Assembly (NCBI RefSeq): GCF_000016905.1
Contig: NC_009616.1
Span: 434,001 to 498,000, forward strand
Direction of reading: 5' to 3'
Length of the DNA stretch: 64,000 nt
From: Thermosipho melanesiensis BI429
GTDB taxonomy: Bacteria > Thermotogota > Thermotogae > Thermotogales > Fervidobacteriaceae
In this document: positions 17,669-26,430 of the stretch, piece by piece
Layout: each line of letters begins with the position of its first letter
Numbering within the stretch: the stretch's first letter is position 1
Translations under genes and position numbers: made by a program
Notes under the pieces: generated by a model
Told to the model about the DNA's origin: nothing
The model's input: only the letters and a program-made list of their open reading frames with translations
Database searches by the model: none

Positions 17669-18716
17669 AGCACCTGGAAGAATAAATATTATAGGTGAGC
17701 ACACAGATTACAACGATGGATTTGTTTTGCCTTTTGCAATTGATAAATACATAACTCTACACATTGAAAAAAGTAAAAAATTTATATTTAAATCTAAAAA
17801 CTCAACTCAGGAAATCCAATTGGACAAATTAGAAAAAACTAACACATGGGCAGATTATATCGTTGGGGTAATTTTCGAAATTGAAAAAAACCATGGAAAG
17901 GTTAGTCCTTTTAAATTTTTTATTAATTCAAATCTTCCCATCGGTGCTGGACTTTCCAGTTCAGCTGCTTTAGAAGTTGTTTCAGCATATGCAATTAACG
18001 ACCAGCTAAATTTGAATTTATCACTAGAAGTAATTGCTTTAATAGGTTGGAAGGCAGAAAATAACTTTGTGGGATTAAATTGTGGAATAATGGACCAATA
18101 TGCAGTTGCTATGTCTAAGAAAAATCATGCGCTTTTTATAGATACCTACACAAAAAGTTATGAGTTAATCCCTTTAAATTTAAAAGATTATAGCTTTTAC
18201 ATCATAAACTCAGGGATAAAACATGAACTTGGAAATTCCGAATACAACATTAGAAGAAACCAATGTAAAGAAGCTTTAAAAATAATTGGCAAAAAAACTT
18301 TTAGAGAAATATCTTACAAAGATCTATCAAAATTAGAAGGCGTTTATTTCAAAAGAGCAAAACACATATTAGATGAAAATAAAAGAGTATTAAATGTAAT
18401 TAAATCCCTTAAAAACAATGACATCGAAACTGTAGGAAATTTGCTATTTGAATCTCACGAAAGTTTGAAAAATTTGTACGAAGTTTCATGTGAAGAAATT
18501 GATTTTATTGTAGAATTTCTAAAAAACAAAGTTACAGGTGCAAGGATTGTAGGGGGTGGATTTGGTGGATCAGTCTTAGTTTTATCCAAAGAAAACGTGT
18601 TTGAAAACATTATAGATATTTTAAAATACGAATATGAAAAAAAATTTCATATTAACCTCGAATACTTTAAAGTTGAAAGTACAAACGGAGTAGAAAAAAA
18701 GGAGGGAACAGTGTAA
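17661..18716 (+). CDS. galK: Galactokinase
   Basis: A 351-residue GHMP-family kinase that phosphorylates galactose at C1. The galactokinase signature GRINIIGEHTDYNDGFVLP is at the N-terminus; the ATP-binding motif LPIGAGLSSSAALEV is near residue 95 and the third motif GARIVGGGFGGSV is near 295. The catalytic Asp region is CGIMDQYAVA. The ATG at 17661 is preferred to the TTG three bases earlier. The start overlaps galT, and the stop at 18714-18716 overlaps a GTG that follows a GGAGGG ribosome binding site, the former start of the now broken transporter gene. Confidence 0.93.
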   Translation: MYRAPGRINIIGEHTDYNDGFVLPFAIDKYITLHIEKSKKFIFKSKNSTQEIQLDKLEKTNTWADYIVGVIFEIEKNHGKVSPFKFFINSNLPIGAGLSSSAALEVVSAYAINDQLNLNLSLEVIALIGWKAENNFVGLNCGIMDQYAVAMSKKNHALFIDTYTKSYELIPLNLKDYSFYIINSGIKHELGNSEYNIRRNQCKEALKIIGKKTFREISYKDLSKLEGVYFKRAKHILDENKRVLNVIKSLKNNDIETVGNLLFESHESLKNLYEVSCEEIDFIVEFLKNKVTGARIVGGGFGGSVLVLSKENVFENIIDILKYEYEKKFHINLEYFKVESTNGVEKKEGTV

Positions 18717-20002
18717 ACAAAAGAGTTGCTATAATCTTCATTACCATAATGCTTATTTTTCTAAATGCCGATCAAATGGTTATATCTCCAAACATCGATC
18801 TAATTGAAGAGGAATTTCACATTAACGACGCACAAATTGGACTTGTTGCTTTTACTTTCACCATATTAGGTGCTGTTATTAGTTTATTATGGGGGTATTT
18901 ATCTGACAAATACAACAGAAAAGTTTTACTTATTCTATCTATTTTTGTAGGGAAAATTCCAGCATTTTTATCTGCATTTGCCGGAAGTTATTGGGAACTT
19001 TTTCTTTGGAGAACACTTCCCGGTATTGGCGTAGGTACTTTATTTCTCATTGCTTATTCATTAGTAGGTGATATGTACAAACACGATAAAAGAGGAAACA
19101 TTGCAGTCATATTATCTCTTTCCATAGCAATGGGAAGTATCTTTGGAATGATGATAGGCGGATATGCTAGTAGTATATATGGTTAGAGATTACCGTTCAT
19201 ATTAGTATTCGTTTCAAACTTTGTATTTTCAATATTATCTATATTTAAAAAGAACCAAAAAGAGGTGCTATGGAAGTTGCAATTGGTGAATTAATTGAAA
19301 AAGGCTATGAGTATCCTGAAAAACCAAAATTAAGCGATTACTTAAATTTGTTTAAAATAAAAACAAATTTTCTATTATTCTTGCAAGGTATAGCAGGAAC
19401 TATACCTTGGGAAGCAATCCCATATTATTTAGTTGAATTCTTTAAAAAAGAAAGAGAATTAACTGTTTCCCAAGCAACAACAATCCTTTTAGTTTTTGGA
19501 GTAGGAAATATGATTGGAACTCTTGTTGGTGGATTAATTAGACAAAATTTGTACACAAAATCTCCAAAAAAAGTTCCTATATTTACCTCACTCACAACTG
19601 CAGCAGGAGCAATTTTCTCTATTTGGACATTCACATACACTCCAAAAACATATCTTCTGGAATGCTAATTCTATCTATCTTAGGATTTTTTGCATCGTTA
19701 CTTGCATCGTTAACCAATTCAAACGTGAAAATGATGTTGTTAAATGTTAATGAACCACACGACAAAGGTAGAATCTTTTCCATATTCAATTTAACTGATT
19801 CATTGGGAACTGGTATTGGAAAATTTGTTGGTGGGGTAATTTCCATTTCACTTGGTTCATTAGTTGTAGCAATGAAAATTTCTCATATTTTTGGTTTTTA
19901 TGTGCAGTATTTTTGTTTATGTTGTACTGGTACTTTGAAGCAGACATAAAAAAATTAATAGATAAAATGAAAAAATTAAAAAAATCTTTCAGTAACAGCT
20001 AA
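18711..20002 (+). pseudogene. MFS transporter, inactivated (probable galactoside permease)
   Basis: Remains of a 12-helix major facilitator transporter spread over three frames. Pieces: 18749-19183 with the MFS loop motif GYLSDKYNRK, then TAG at 19184-19186 where relatives have Trp (the reading continues as RLPFILVFVSN); a frameshift at the A-run 19257-19261; 19270 to about 19640; a second frameshift in an A5 run near 19642; then a third in a T run near 19887, after which the natural C-terminus ends at 20002. Each shift can be undone by one base. The start is also damaged: a GTG with a good ribosome binding site at 18711 runs straight into TAA. Position after galK indicates uptake of galactose or galactosides. 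Confidence 0.88.
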
Positions 20003-20009
20003 TGAATAT

Positions 20010-20759
20010 ATGAAACACTTAAACATGGAAGGAACTTGTATAGAAAATGAGATTATAAGATTAATAGTATTACCAAAACTGGGTGTAAAAATAGTATCAA
20101 TATATTTTAACCCCCAAAACTTTAAAATTCTCTTTCAACCAAAAAGATATTATCTTCCCAAATATAGTGATTTATTCGAAAGGTACGATACATCTGATAT
20201 AGATGACATGTTTCCAAATATCTATTATTTATTATTTATCTGGGGAATATTATGGAAAAAATTGCCAGACCATGGTGAATTTTGGAGTATTCCATGGATT
20301 TGTGAAAAAAAGATGAAAACACCATTGAATGTAAGGTTAAAAGCCAAAATTTTAACTATATATTTACCAGAACAATGAAATTATCTTCAACTACAAAGTT
20401 AAAAACATTGCAAACAATAAATTTAGAGGTTTTTGGGTATTTTATGGTTTAGTTGCTACTGACAAAAATAGTGAAATCATATTAGAAGAAATTGACAAAG
20501 TATTAAACGTAAAACGTAGTACTTATTTGGAAGAATTAGAGAGTATATGTTCATACCCAATCCATAAAAATTATCATCTTAATGTATCTAATAAAGGTAT
20601 AAAAAGATTCCCTTTTTGGGTATTTGGAAAAATGAAGGTGGTTTTAAAGGAGAATTTAACCCAGCACTTGAATCAAGCAATGTTTTTTATGATTCTTTAG
20701 AAATCGCAAAAAAGCACGGAAAATATCTAACCTTTAAACCATTTGAAGGAAAAACTTAG
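20010..20759 (+). pseudogene. Aldose 1-epimerase-like protein, inactivated
   Basis: Remains of a COG2017-like sugar epimerase (galactose mutarotase fold). The first piece (20010-20378) has IRLIVLPKLGVKIVSIYF, DIDDMFPNI and LPDHGEFWSIPW, the family's N-terminal strands and His-containing loop. Frame changes are needed near 20320 and 20370, after which NEIIFNYKVKNIANNKFRGF and VATDKNSEII read on, and again near 20625, giving a C-terminus ending in FKPFEGKT at 20759. Most shifts correspond to one missing A in an A-run. It follows the broken MFS gene, so the last two cistrons of the gal operon have both decayed. Confidence 0.75.
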
Positions 20760-20800
20760 TCTATAAGCATTGTTTTGTACGAAATTAAGCAAATGAATTT

Positions 20801-20834
20801 TAATTTAAGCCCCCAATTTGGGGGCTTAAATTAT
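20801..20834. terminator. Bidirectional terminator
   Basis: A 14-bp stem TAATTTAAGCCCCC / GGGGGCTTAAATTA with a short loop closes both the decayed gal operon and the convergent HU gene. Confidence 0.85.
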
Positions 20835-21112
20835 TATTTATTAACCTTTTCTTTGAGCTCTTTACCAGGTTTGAATTTTGGAACTTTTCTTGCAGGAATT
20901 TTGATTTTTTCTCTTGTTCTTGGATTTACACCTGTTCTCTCCTCTGCTTTTCTTACTTCAAATGTTCCAAAACCAATAAGTTGAACTCTTTCGCCGTTTG
21001 CTAAAGCATCTGAAATAGCTTCAAAAACAGCATCAATAACAGCTTTGATATCTTTTTTCTTTAACTCTGGCATCTTTTCTGCCACCATATTTACAAGTTC
21101 CTTTTTGCTCAT
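20834..21112 (-). CDS. hup: DNA-binding protein HU
   Basis: A 92-residue HU/IHF-family nucleoid protein. N-terminal helices MSKKELVNMVAEKMPELKK are followed by the dimer core VQLIGFGTFEVRKA and the DNA-binding arm with RTGVNPRTREKIKIPA, the standard bacterial histone-like signature. Length is typical. Strong GAGGAGGGGA ribosome binding site upstream. Monocistronic, with a promoter at 21155-21184. It bends and compacts DNA; in a thermophile it also stabilises the duplex. Confidence 0.95.
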   Translation of the reverse strand: MSKKELVNMVAEKMPELKKKDIKAVIDAVFEAISDALANGERVQLIGFGTFEVRKAEERTGVNPRTREKIKIPARKVPKFKPGKELKEKVNK

Positions 21113-21154
21113 AACCTTTCCCCTCCTCTTGTGTGATAGTTAAAATACGTATAT

Positions 21155-21184
21155 AATATAGCATTTTTTTGCGTATAAATGCAA
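21155..21184 (-). promoter_or_regulatory. Promoter of HU gene
   Basis: On the minus strand TTGCAT, an 18-bp spacer, then TATATT in extended form (TGCTATATT), 43 bp before the start codon. Confidence 0.5.
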
Positions 21185-21204
21185 ATGTAAGGTTATATAT
21201 ATTG

Positions 21205-21678
21205 CTACTTTTTAAAATTCTTTCTGTAAAAATTATCTATTATTTTTGCAACATCAAATTTTGTTTTGTTTTCCGAAGAAATAACTAAATCCGAGTTCTG
21301 AGAAAAAATTGCATGAAAATTTTCGTAAATTTTATCTAAATCTCGGAATTTTTTGGAAACTTTGTGTATTCTTTTTACAAACTTTTCCTTGGGAACTTTT
21401 ATATACACAATCTTTCCAGAATAAAGCTTTTTGTCTGTAACAAGACCAAGTGTAACAATAATTTTATCATCGAATTTCTTAAATCTTTTTAAAAACCTAC
21501 CCTCTAAGTTCCTCAACACAGCAAAACCATTTGATAATAATATGCCGTTAAAACTTTTCCCCGTTTCAAGAGATAAAATTTCATCAAAATCCACTATTTC
21601 ATAACCAAAATCTTCTTTTAATATTTTACCAACAGCAGACTTTCCACTCCCTGGAAGTCCCAGTATATATAATGACAA
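21205..21678 (-). CDS. Shikimate kinase-like P-loop kinase
   Basis: A 157-residue P-loop kinase of the shikimate kinase type. Walker A GLPGSGKSAVGK is at residues 7-18, then VDFDEILSLETGKSFNGIL (the D-x-D/E shikimate-binding region) near 33, and AVLRNLEGRFLKRF in the place of the FRxxE motif near 53. The usual GGG motif of shikimate kinases is replaced by VTLG, and the LID region KFVKRIHKVSKKFRDL is basic. It is probably a divergent AroK that phosphorylates shikimate, but no other aromatic-pathway gene is nearby and a different small-molecule kinase is possible. It follows the YjbQ gene by 10 bp in one unit. Confidence 0.65.
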   Translation of the reverse strand: MSLYILGLPGSGKSAVGKILKEDFGYEIVDFDEILSLETGKSFNGILLSNGFAVLRNLEGRFLKRFKKFDDKIIVTLGLVTDKKLYSGKIVYIKVPKEKFVKRIHKVSKKFRDLDKIYENFHAIFSQNSDLVISSENKTKFDVAKIIDNFYRKNFKK

Positions 21679-21688
21679 AATATCCCCC

Positions 21689-22087
21689 CTAATCGGAAAT
21701 AATTTTTACATAAACCTTCCTTCTTCTTGGGCCATCAAATTCGCAAAAATAAACCCCTTGCCAAGTCCCAAGTAAAAGATTCCCATTATCAATTATCAAA
21801 GTTATACTAGGTGATACCAACGTTGATTTTATATGAGAATCAGAATTTCCCTCTAAATGAGTATATCCCCAATCAGGTAGTATAACCTTACTTAACGTGT
21901 TTTCTATATCCCTTTTTACCGATGGATCTGCGTTTTCATTTATTGTAACAGCCGCCGTAGTGTGCGGAACATAAACCACACATATTCCGGAAGTTACTCC
22001 TGACTTTTTCACAACCTCGTTGACTTTATAAGTTATATCTACAAGCATATTCCTTGCATTTGTGCTTACTTCAAATGAATATAACAT
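21689..22087 (-). CDS. YjbQ/UPF0047 family protein
   Basis: A 132-residue member of the YjbQ (UPF0047) family. The signature is clear: [24 protein letters not shown] followed by [14 protein letters not shown] and [20 protein letters not shown]; the conserved His and the GTWQ motif form the metal site seen in structures of the family. Some members have weak thiamine-phosphate synthase activity, but the physiological role is not settled. First gene of a two-gene unit with the shikimate-kinase-like gene, preceded by a GGAGGG site and an extended -10. Confidence 0.85.
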   Translation of the reverse strand: MLYSFEVSTNARNMLVDITYKVNEVVKKSGVTSGICVVYVPHTTAAVTINENADPSVKRDIENTLSKVILPDWGYTHLEGNSDSHIKSTLVSPSITLIIDNGNLLLGTWQGVYFCEFDGPRRRKVYVKIISD

Positions 22088-22112
22088 ACCTTACCCTCCT
22101 TTTTTCTTGATT

Positions 22113-22121
22113 ATTATATCA
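22113..22121 (-). promoter_or_regulatory. Extended -10 promoter of yjbQ-like gene
   Basis: The minus strand reads TGATATAAT, 25 bp before the start at 22087. Confidence 0.55.
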
Positions 22122-22148
22122 CAAAACTACGTAAATATGCAATTTCTC

Positions 22149-22176
22149 TTGACTTTTATCCGAATAATGATAAAAT
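22149..22176 (+). promoter_or_regulatory. Promoter of the Fur-family/znu operon
   Basis: TTGACT at 22149-22154, a 16-bp spacer and TAAAAT at 22171-22176. The expected transcription start falls inside the palindrome at 22181-22197. Confidence 0.65.
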
Positions 22177-22180
22177 AAGA

Positions 22181-22197
22181 ATGCAAATGATTTGCAT
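22181..22197. promoter_or_regulatory. Fur/Zur-type operator
   Basis: ATGCAAATGATTTGCAT is a perfect dyad of 8-1-8, containing the 7-1-7 geometry (TGCAAAT-G-ATTTGCA) usual for Fur-family boxes. It covers the predicted start point of the fur-znu operon, so the first gene product probably represses its own operon when zinc is sufficient. Confidence 0.75.
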
Positions 22198-22217
22198 TTT
22201 CAAATCGAGGTGTTTGT

Positions 22218-22589
22218 ATGACAAAATGGAGAAAAAGGATTTTGAATATTTTGGAAAACAGCAAAAGACCTCTAAGTGCTGAAGAAATTTACCAATTAAA
22301 TGAGTTTAAACCAAGCCTTTCAACAATTTATAGGGCCTTAAATTTTCTTGAAAAGAAAGATATTGTCTCATCAATTTCATTTGAAAATACCACTAGATAT
22401 TTTTTCCCAAAAGAAAAACACATGCATTTTTTGTACTGTATAAAGTGTGGTTCCATTGAAGTGTTTGAAAACTGTATAGCAGATGAAATAAAAAGTGCAC
22501 TAGAAAAAAAATACAACTACACCATTTTAGACCATGTTTTTTACTTTAAAGGCATTTGTAAAAAATGCAAAAAGGAGGGAGAAAAGTGA
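22218..22589 (+). CDS. Fur-family metalloregulator, probably Zur
   Basis: A 123-residue repressor. The N-terminal winged helix (RILNILENSKRPLSAEEIYQ, then PSLSTIYRALNFLEK recognition helix) is followed by a dimerisation domain with the metal-site HMHFLYCIKCGSIEVF and a structural zinc site of two CxxC pairs (CIKC near 74 and CKKC near 116). It is the first gene of an operon with znuA, znuC and znuB and carries a palindromic operator at its own promoter; this context favours Zur over Fur or PerR. Its stop overlaps the GTG start of znuA. Confidence 0.85.
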   Translation: MTKWRKRILNILENSKRPLSAEEIYQLNEFKPSLSTIYRALNFLEKKDIVSSISFENTTRYFFPKEKHMHFLYCIKCGSIEVFENCIADEIKSALEKKYNYTILDHVFYFKGICKKCKKEGEK

Positions 22590-23365
22590 AGAAATTAATA
22601 GTTTTCGTTCTTATGATTTCAACTGTTATGCTTTCTTATGTGGTCGTAACTATTAACCCTTACTACTTATTAACTAAAGAAATTTTAGATGGGGTAGATG
22701 AAATAAAACTTTTACTTCCTCCTAATATAAATCCGCATATTTATTCTTTAAAAGTTAGTGATGTAAAACTCATTTCAAATGCAAAACTTGTAATTGCAAA
22801 TGGTGATCTAGAACCTAATTTGAAAAAATTTGACAATGTTATTTATATAAGAAATTTTATTCCTGATATCTTCGTCGAGTTTAAAAATCCTCATTTTTGG
22901 CTCGAACCATATTTTGTAAAATTTTATATTGTTCCATACCTTTCTGAACATTTATATAATATATATAAAGAAAAAAAGATAATCGATAATGCAAAAAGGC
23001 TTATTAAAGAAATTGACGAATTTTTACGACATGCAAATACAACACTAAAAATAAATGGTACAATCCTTGTGCATCATCCGAGTTTTTACTATTTTTTCAA
23101 AGAATTTGGAATAAAAATAAAATGGCTGGAAGAAGGGCATAACGTATCCACAAGTGTTAAAAAAATTATAAATACCATTAAGGGAGAAAAGTTAGTTGCA
23201 ATTTTTAGTGAAAAACAGCAGTCACAAAGTAAAATAAGTATAATTTCAAAAGAGCTAAAAATACCTTATTTCACATTGGATCCTTTGGGAGTTAACGCAA
23301 AAAAATTCTTGGATATTTACTACAATAATCTTGAAGTTATAAAGAAGGCGTTAAGTAATGAGTAA
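22586..23365 (+). CDS. znuA: Zinc ABC transporter, substrate-binding protein
   Basis: A 259-residue ZnuA/TroA-type binding protein. Residues 1-22 are an export signal (KKLIVFVLMISTVMLSYVVV) without a lipobox cysteine. Candidate metal ligands: His in NINPHIYS near 52, HFWLEP near 103 and VHHPSFYYF near 160, with a C-terminal FTLDPLG acid; these follow the order His, His, His, Asp of the cluster A-I fold. The His-rich loop common in ZnuA is absent. The translated frame opens earlier at 22565, but the GGAGGGA ribosome binding site lies inside that extension, so GTG 22586 is chosen, giving a GTGA coupling with the regulator. Zinc rather than manganese is inferred from the Zur-like neighbour. Confidence 0.8.
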   Translation: MKKLIVFVLMISTVMLSYVVVTINPYYLLTKEILDGVDEIKLLLPPNINPHIYSLKVSDVKLISNAKLVIANGDLEPNLKKFDNVIYIRNFIPDIFVEFKNPHFWLEPYFVKFYIVPYLSEHLYNIYKEKKIIDNAKRLIKEIDEFLRHANTTLKINGTILVHHPSFYYFFKEFGIKIKWLEEGHNVSTSVKKIINTIKGEKLVAIFSEKQQSQSKISIISKELKIPYFTLDPLGVNAKKFLDIYYNNLEVIKKALSNE

Positions 23366-24080
23366 AGTTGTTATTTCAGTGAGTAATTTAAGTTACAAAA
23401 TCAACGAGAAATGGATCTTAAAAAACATTACTTTTGAGGTAAAACGTGGAGATTTTGTTGGAATTGTAGGACCAAATGGTGCGGGGAAATCAACTCTCAT
23501 AAAGATTTTGGTTGGTGAAATAAAAAATTTTGAAGGACATGTAAAACTATATGGAAAAATAGGGTACATACCACAATTTCAAACAATCAATAGAGAGGTC
23601 CCAATAAATTCATTACAATTTATCAAAATGGGTGCATACAAAAGAAAAGTTAAAGAAAGCTATATAAAAAAATTACTTAACGATGTGGGGTTAGCAGGGA
23701 AAGAAAAACAACTTATTGGTACAATGTCCGGAGGAGAACTACAGAGACTATCGCTTGCTCGTGCACTTTTGTATGAACCAGATATATTGATTTTAGATGA
23801 ACCTGAAGCAGGTGTCGACCAAATGGGAAAAGCTAGATTTTATGATTTACTCTATGAATTTCAAAAGAAATTAAATTTAACAATACTAATGGTTTCACAC
23901 GACATTGGTATGATTTTTGAAAAATGTAATACAATTATGTGTCTTAATAAAACACTTCACTGCCACGGTCCTTCAAAAGATGTAAGACCAGAAGAAATAA
24001 ATACTCTGTTCCCCGATTTTGATATTTGGCTACGTTCAAAAAATCATTACGAAAGGAAGCATAAACATGGAGATTTTTGA
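23358..24080 (+). CDS. znuC: Zinc ABC transporter, ATP-binding protein
   Basis: A 240-residue ABC ATPase. Walker A GPNGAGKST near 36, Q-loop in IPQFQTINRE, signature MSGGELQRLSLARAL near 128, Walker B DILILDEPEAGVD near 148, and H-loop in MVSHDIG near 182. The C-terminal LHCHGPSKDV is common in metal-uptake ATPases. It overlaps znuA by 8 nt and znuB by 14 nt. Confidence 0.9.
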   Translation: MSKVVISVSNLSYKINEKWILKNITFEVKRGDFVGIVGPNGAGKSTLIKILVGEIKNFEGHVKLYGKIGYIPQFQTINREVPINSLQFIKMGAYKRKVKESYIKKLLNDVGLAGKEKQLIGTMSGGELQRLSLARALLYEPDILILDEPEAGVDQMGKARFYDLLYEFQKKLNLTILMVSHDIGMIFEKCNTIMCLNKTLHCHGPSKDVRPEEINTLFPDFDIWLRSKNHYERKHKHGDF

Positions 24081-24855
24081 ATTAGAATTTTTGAGAATTG
24101 CATTAATTGCTACAATATTTGCTGCCATTTCATCTGCTATTATTTCACCAGTTGTTGTTTTTAAAAAGATGGAATTTATAGGCGATGGCACCGCACACGC
24201 AGCATTTGCAGGGCTTGCTTTTGCTTTCTTGTTTGGGATAGATTATAGACTAATAGCAATTCTAACTGCTTTGCTATTTTCTTTTCTCATAAGCTATTTT
24301 ACAAACAAAAGAAATATTCATGAAAACAGTGCAATTGGTATGTTACTCCCTGTATTTATGTCAATTGGAGTAATTCTTTTGTCAAAGAGTAATACTTATG
24401 CACAAGACATATCCAGCTATTTGTTTGGAGATATCTTACTTGTAAATTACATAGACATTTACTTTTTAATATTTGTAATATTGTCTGAAATTTTACTTTT
24501 CTTCATCTTTAGAAAAGAGATATTATATTTTCTTGCTGATGAAAAAATGGCAAATTTTTATGGAGTAAAAACAAATCTCTTAAGAATAATACTCTTAGGA
24601 ATTATTTCTATAACAGTGGTTAGTGTAGTAAAAATTTCTGGTGTAATACTTTTAGGTGCACTTTTAATTGTTCCAGGACTTGTGGCAAAAAAATTTTCAA
24701 AATCATATAAGTCCGTCTATTTTATTTCCATCTCATTCAATGTTATTGTATCATTCATTGGTTTTTATATAGCCTACATATTTGATATAGCCCCTGGCCC
24801 TTCAATTGTAATTGTTTCTTTTACCACATTTCTAATTCTCTCTTCAATTAATTAA
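24067..24855 (+). CDS. znuB: Zinc ABC transporter, permease
   Basis: A 262-residue ABC-3 family permease with about eight hydrophobic helices. GDGTAHAAFAGLAFA near residue 40 and KISGVILLGALLIVPGLVAKKF near 195 are family motifs. The start ATG 24067 is preferred over the longer frame from 24019 since AAGGAAG lies 9 nt upstream and the protein then begins MEIFELEFLRIALIA. Last gene of the fur-znuACB operon; no clear terminator follows. Confidence 0.88.
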   Translation: MEIFELEFLRIALIATIFAAISSAIISPVVVFKKMEFIGDGTAHAAFAGLAFAFLFGIDYRLIAILTALLFSFLISYFTNKRNIHENSAIGMLLPVFMSIGVILLSKSNTYAQDISSYLFGDILLVNYIDIYFLIFVILSEILLFFIFRKEILYFLADEKMANFYGVKTNLLRIILLGIISITVVSVVKISGVILLGALLIVPGLVAKKFSKSYKSVYFISISFNVIVSFIGFYIAYIFDIAPGPSIVIVSFTTFLILSSIN

Positions 24856-24961
24856 ATGGATAACAATCCTCAAACACCCAATTACTAAATAGCATGTATT
24901 AAAAATGTAAATTAAAAATTAATTAAGAATACCTCGATTATCGCTTGCAATTTTTTATTTC

Positions 24962-24970
24962 TGGTATAAT
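24962..24970 (+). promoter_or_regulatory. Extended -10 promoter
   Basis: TGGTATAAT 40 bp before the small exported protein gene. Confidence 0.55.
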
Positions 24971-25009
24971 ATATTTTAGAAAGAAGTTACATTACAAGGA
25001 GGTGAAAAC

Positions 25010-25504
25010 ATGAGGTATTTGTTATTAATATTTTTGATATTGTCGGTATCTGTGTTTCCATTTTTCTTAGGAGTAGAAGGATTAACCTTGCCACAAATTG
25101 ATTTTCCAGAGTATCCTGCCCCACAAATAGAATTGTTCGCAAGAATGGATCTTGGTTTGTTGTACTTTATGCTTCCTTTTGGTACTTACAACGAAGATGG
25201 AAGTGTATTTATTGTTAATAATATCGATGCAGAGTACATAAAAAGATTCCTAGGAGTTGGACTTCAACTTACACCAAATTTTTCAAAAAATTTCTATATG
25301 AGACTTTCAACAGATATGCCCATAATCGAAGCAATTTCAATAAGACAATTTAACGTCTTGGATTTAAAAGTAGGTTTAGGTTTAAAATTTGCAATCTTTA
25401 AATTTGAAGCAGGAGCTGTAGGAAGGATGAAAAAACTAACCGACGGTTCACTTGGTATGAAATTTGGTGAAATTTTCTATTTTGCAGGTGGATTTTCATT
25501 TTAA
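25010..25504 (+). CDS. Exported hypothetical protein, 164 aa
   Basis: Not recognised. Residues 1-17 are a signal peptide (MRYLLLIFLILSVSVFP). The rest alternates in a beta-rich way: FARMDLGLLYFMLPFGTY, FLGVGLQLTPNFSKNFYMRLS, FNVLDLKVGLGLKFAIFKFEAGAV, ending in the aromatic GEIFYFAGGFSF, as in small outer-membrane beta-barrels. Own promoter and terminator. Likely an envelope protein of the toga. Confidence 0.7.
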   Translation: MRYLLLIFLILSVSVFPFFLGVEGLTLPQIDFPEYPAPQIELFARMDLGLLYFMLPFGTYNEDGSVFIVNNIDAEYIKRFLGVGLQLTPNFSKNFYMRLSTDMPIIEAISIRQFNVLDLKVGLGLKFAIFKFEAGAVGRMKKLTDGSLGMKFGEIFYFAGGFSF

Positions 25505-25530
25505 AGGCTCTGGTTCCAGAGCCTTTTTTT
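25503..25530 (+). terminator. Terminator of the 164-aa exported protein gene
   Basis: Stem AAAGGCTCTGG / CCAGAGCCTTT with a TT loop and T-run; the TAA stop codon leads into the stem. Confidence 0.88.
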
Positions 25531-25533
25531 ATA

Positions 25534-25542
25534 TGGTATAAT
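25534..25542 (+). promoter_or_regulatory. Extended -10 promoter of ribF
   Basis: TGGTATAAT only 18 bp before the TTG start, giving a very short leader that begins almost at the ribosome binding site. Confidence 0.5.
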
Positions 25543-25560
25543 TTTTTTGAGGTGATTTTT

Positions 25561-26430
25561 TTGAGAGTTGTAACTGTTGGCGTATTTGATGGCGTACACA
25601 TTGGACACGTAGAAATATTAAGTAGATTAAAAAGACTTGCCGAAGAGTTCAATTCAACGTCTGAAATATACACGATTGTTTTTCCAATGGAATATTACAA
25701 AGGACACTTTGATGGTCTATTGATCCCACTTGAAGATAGAATAACCTTACTTGAAGTATATGGGGAAGTATTTCCACTTGAACTTAATGAAATTAAAGAT
25801 ATAGATGCAAGTAAATTTTTTGAAATAATTTCAAAAGACACAAAGGGAATTGTTGTAGGAAAGGATTTCAGATTTGGAAAAAACGCAAAGGGAGATATTT
25901 CCCTTTTAGAGAAACTCTGCAAAAAGAAAAATATAAAATTGGAAGTTGTAAATGACTTGACGGAAAATGGAAAAAGAGTTAGCAGCACCTTAATTAGAAA
26001 ACTAATAAAAGAGGGAAATATAAAATTGGCAAATAAACTCTTGGGAAGAGCATATCCCGTTTATGGAAAAGTATATAAAGACAAACAACTAGGAAGAAAG
26101 CTGGGGTTCCCAACGGCTAATATTAGAAGACATAAGGAATTAGTCATTCCAAAATTTGGTGTATACCTTTCAAAGGTCTACACCCCTAAATTATATTTTG
26201 GCCTTGTAAATATAGGCTTAAGACCAACTGTTGAAAAAACAAAAAATGTAAAATATGAAGTTTATATCTTTGATTTTAATGAAAACATATACGGAAAAGA
26301 AATTAGAGTAGAACTACTTGAATTTTTGCGAGCAGAAGAAAAATTTAAAAACATAAATGATTTAATCAATAGGATGAAAGAAGATGAAAAATTGGCAAAA
26401 AAAATACTGGAGGAAAAGTATGCATCTTGA
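25561..26430 (+). CDS. ribF: Riboflavin kinase / FAD synthetase
   Basis: A 289-residue bifunctional enzyme making FMN and FAD from riboflavin. The N-terminal adenylyltransferase has GVFDGVHIGHVEIL (HxGH) at residues 6-19, FRFGKNAKGD near 103 and the SSTLIRKLI segment near 141. The C-terminal kinase has GRKLGFPTANI near 178 and GLVNIGLRPTV near 219. Start is TTG 25561: the GTG at 25552 is part of the GAGGTG ribosome binding site 6 nt upstream. Overlaps nth by 11 nt. Confidence 0.92.
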   Translation: MRVVTVGVFDGVHIGHVEILSRLKRLAEEFNSTSEIYTIVFPMEYYKGHFDGLLIPLEDRITLLEVYGEVFPLELNEIKDIDASKFFEIISKDTKGIVVGKDFRFGKNAKGDISLLEKLCKKKNIKLEVVNDLTENGKRVSSTLIRKLIKEGNIKLANKLLGRAYPVYGKVYKDKQLGRKLGFPTANIRRHKELVIPKFGVYLSKVYTPKLYFGLVNIGLRPTVEKTKNVKYEVYIFDFNENIYGKEIRVELLEFLRAEEKFKNINDLINRMKEDEKLAKKILEEKYAS

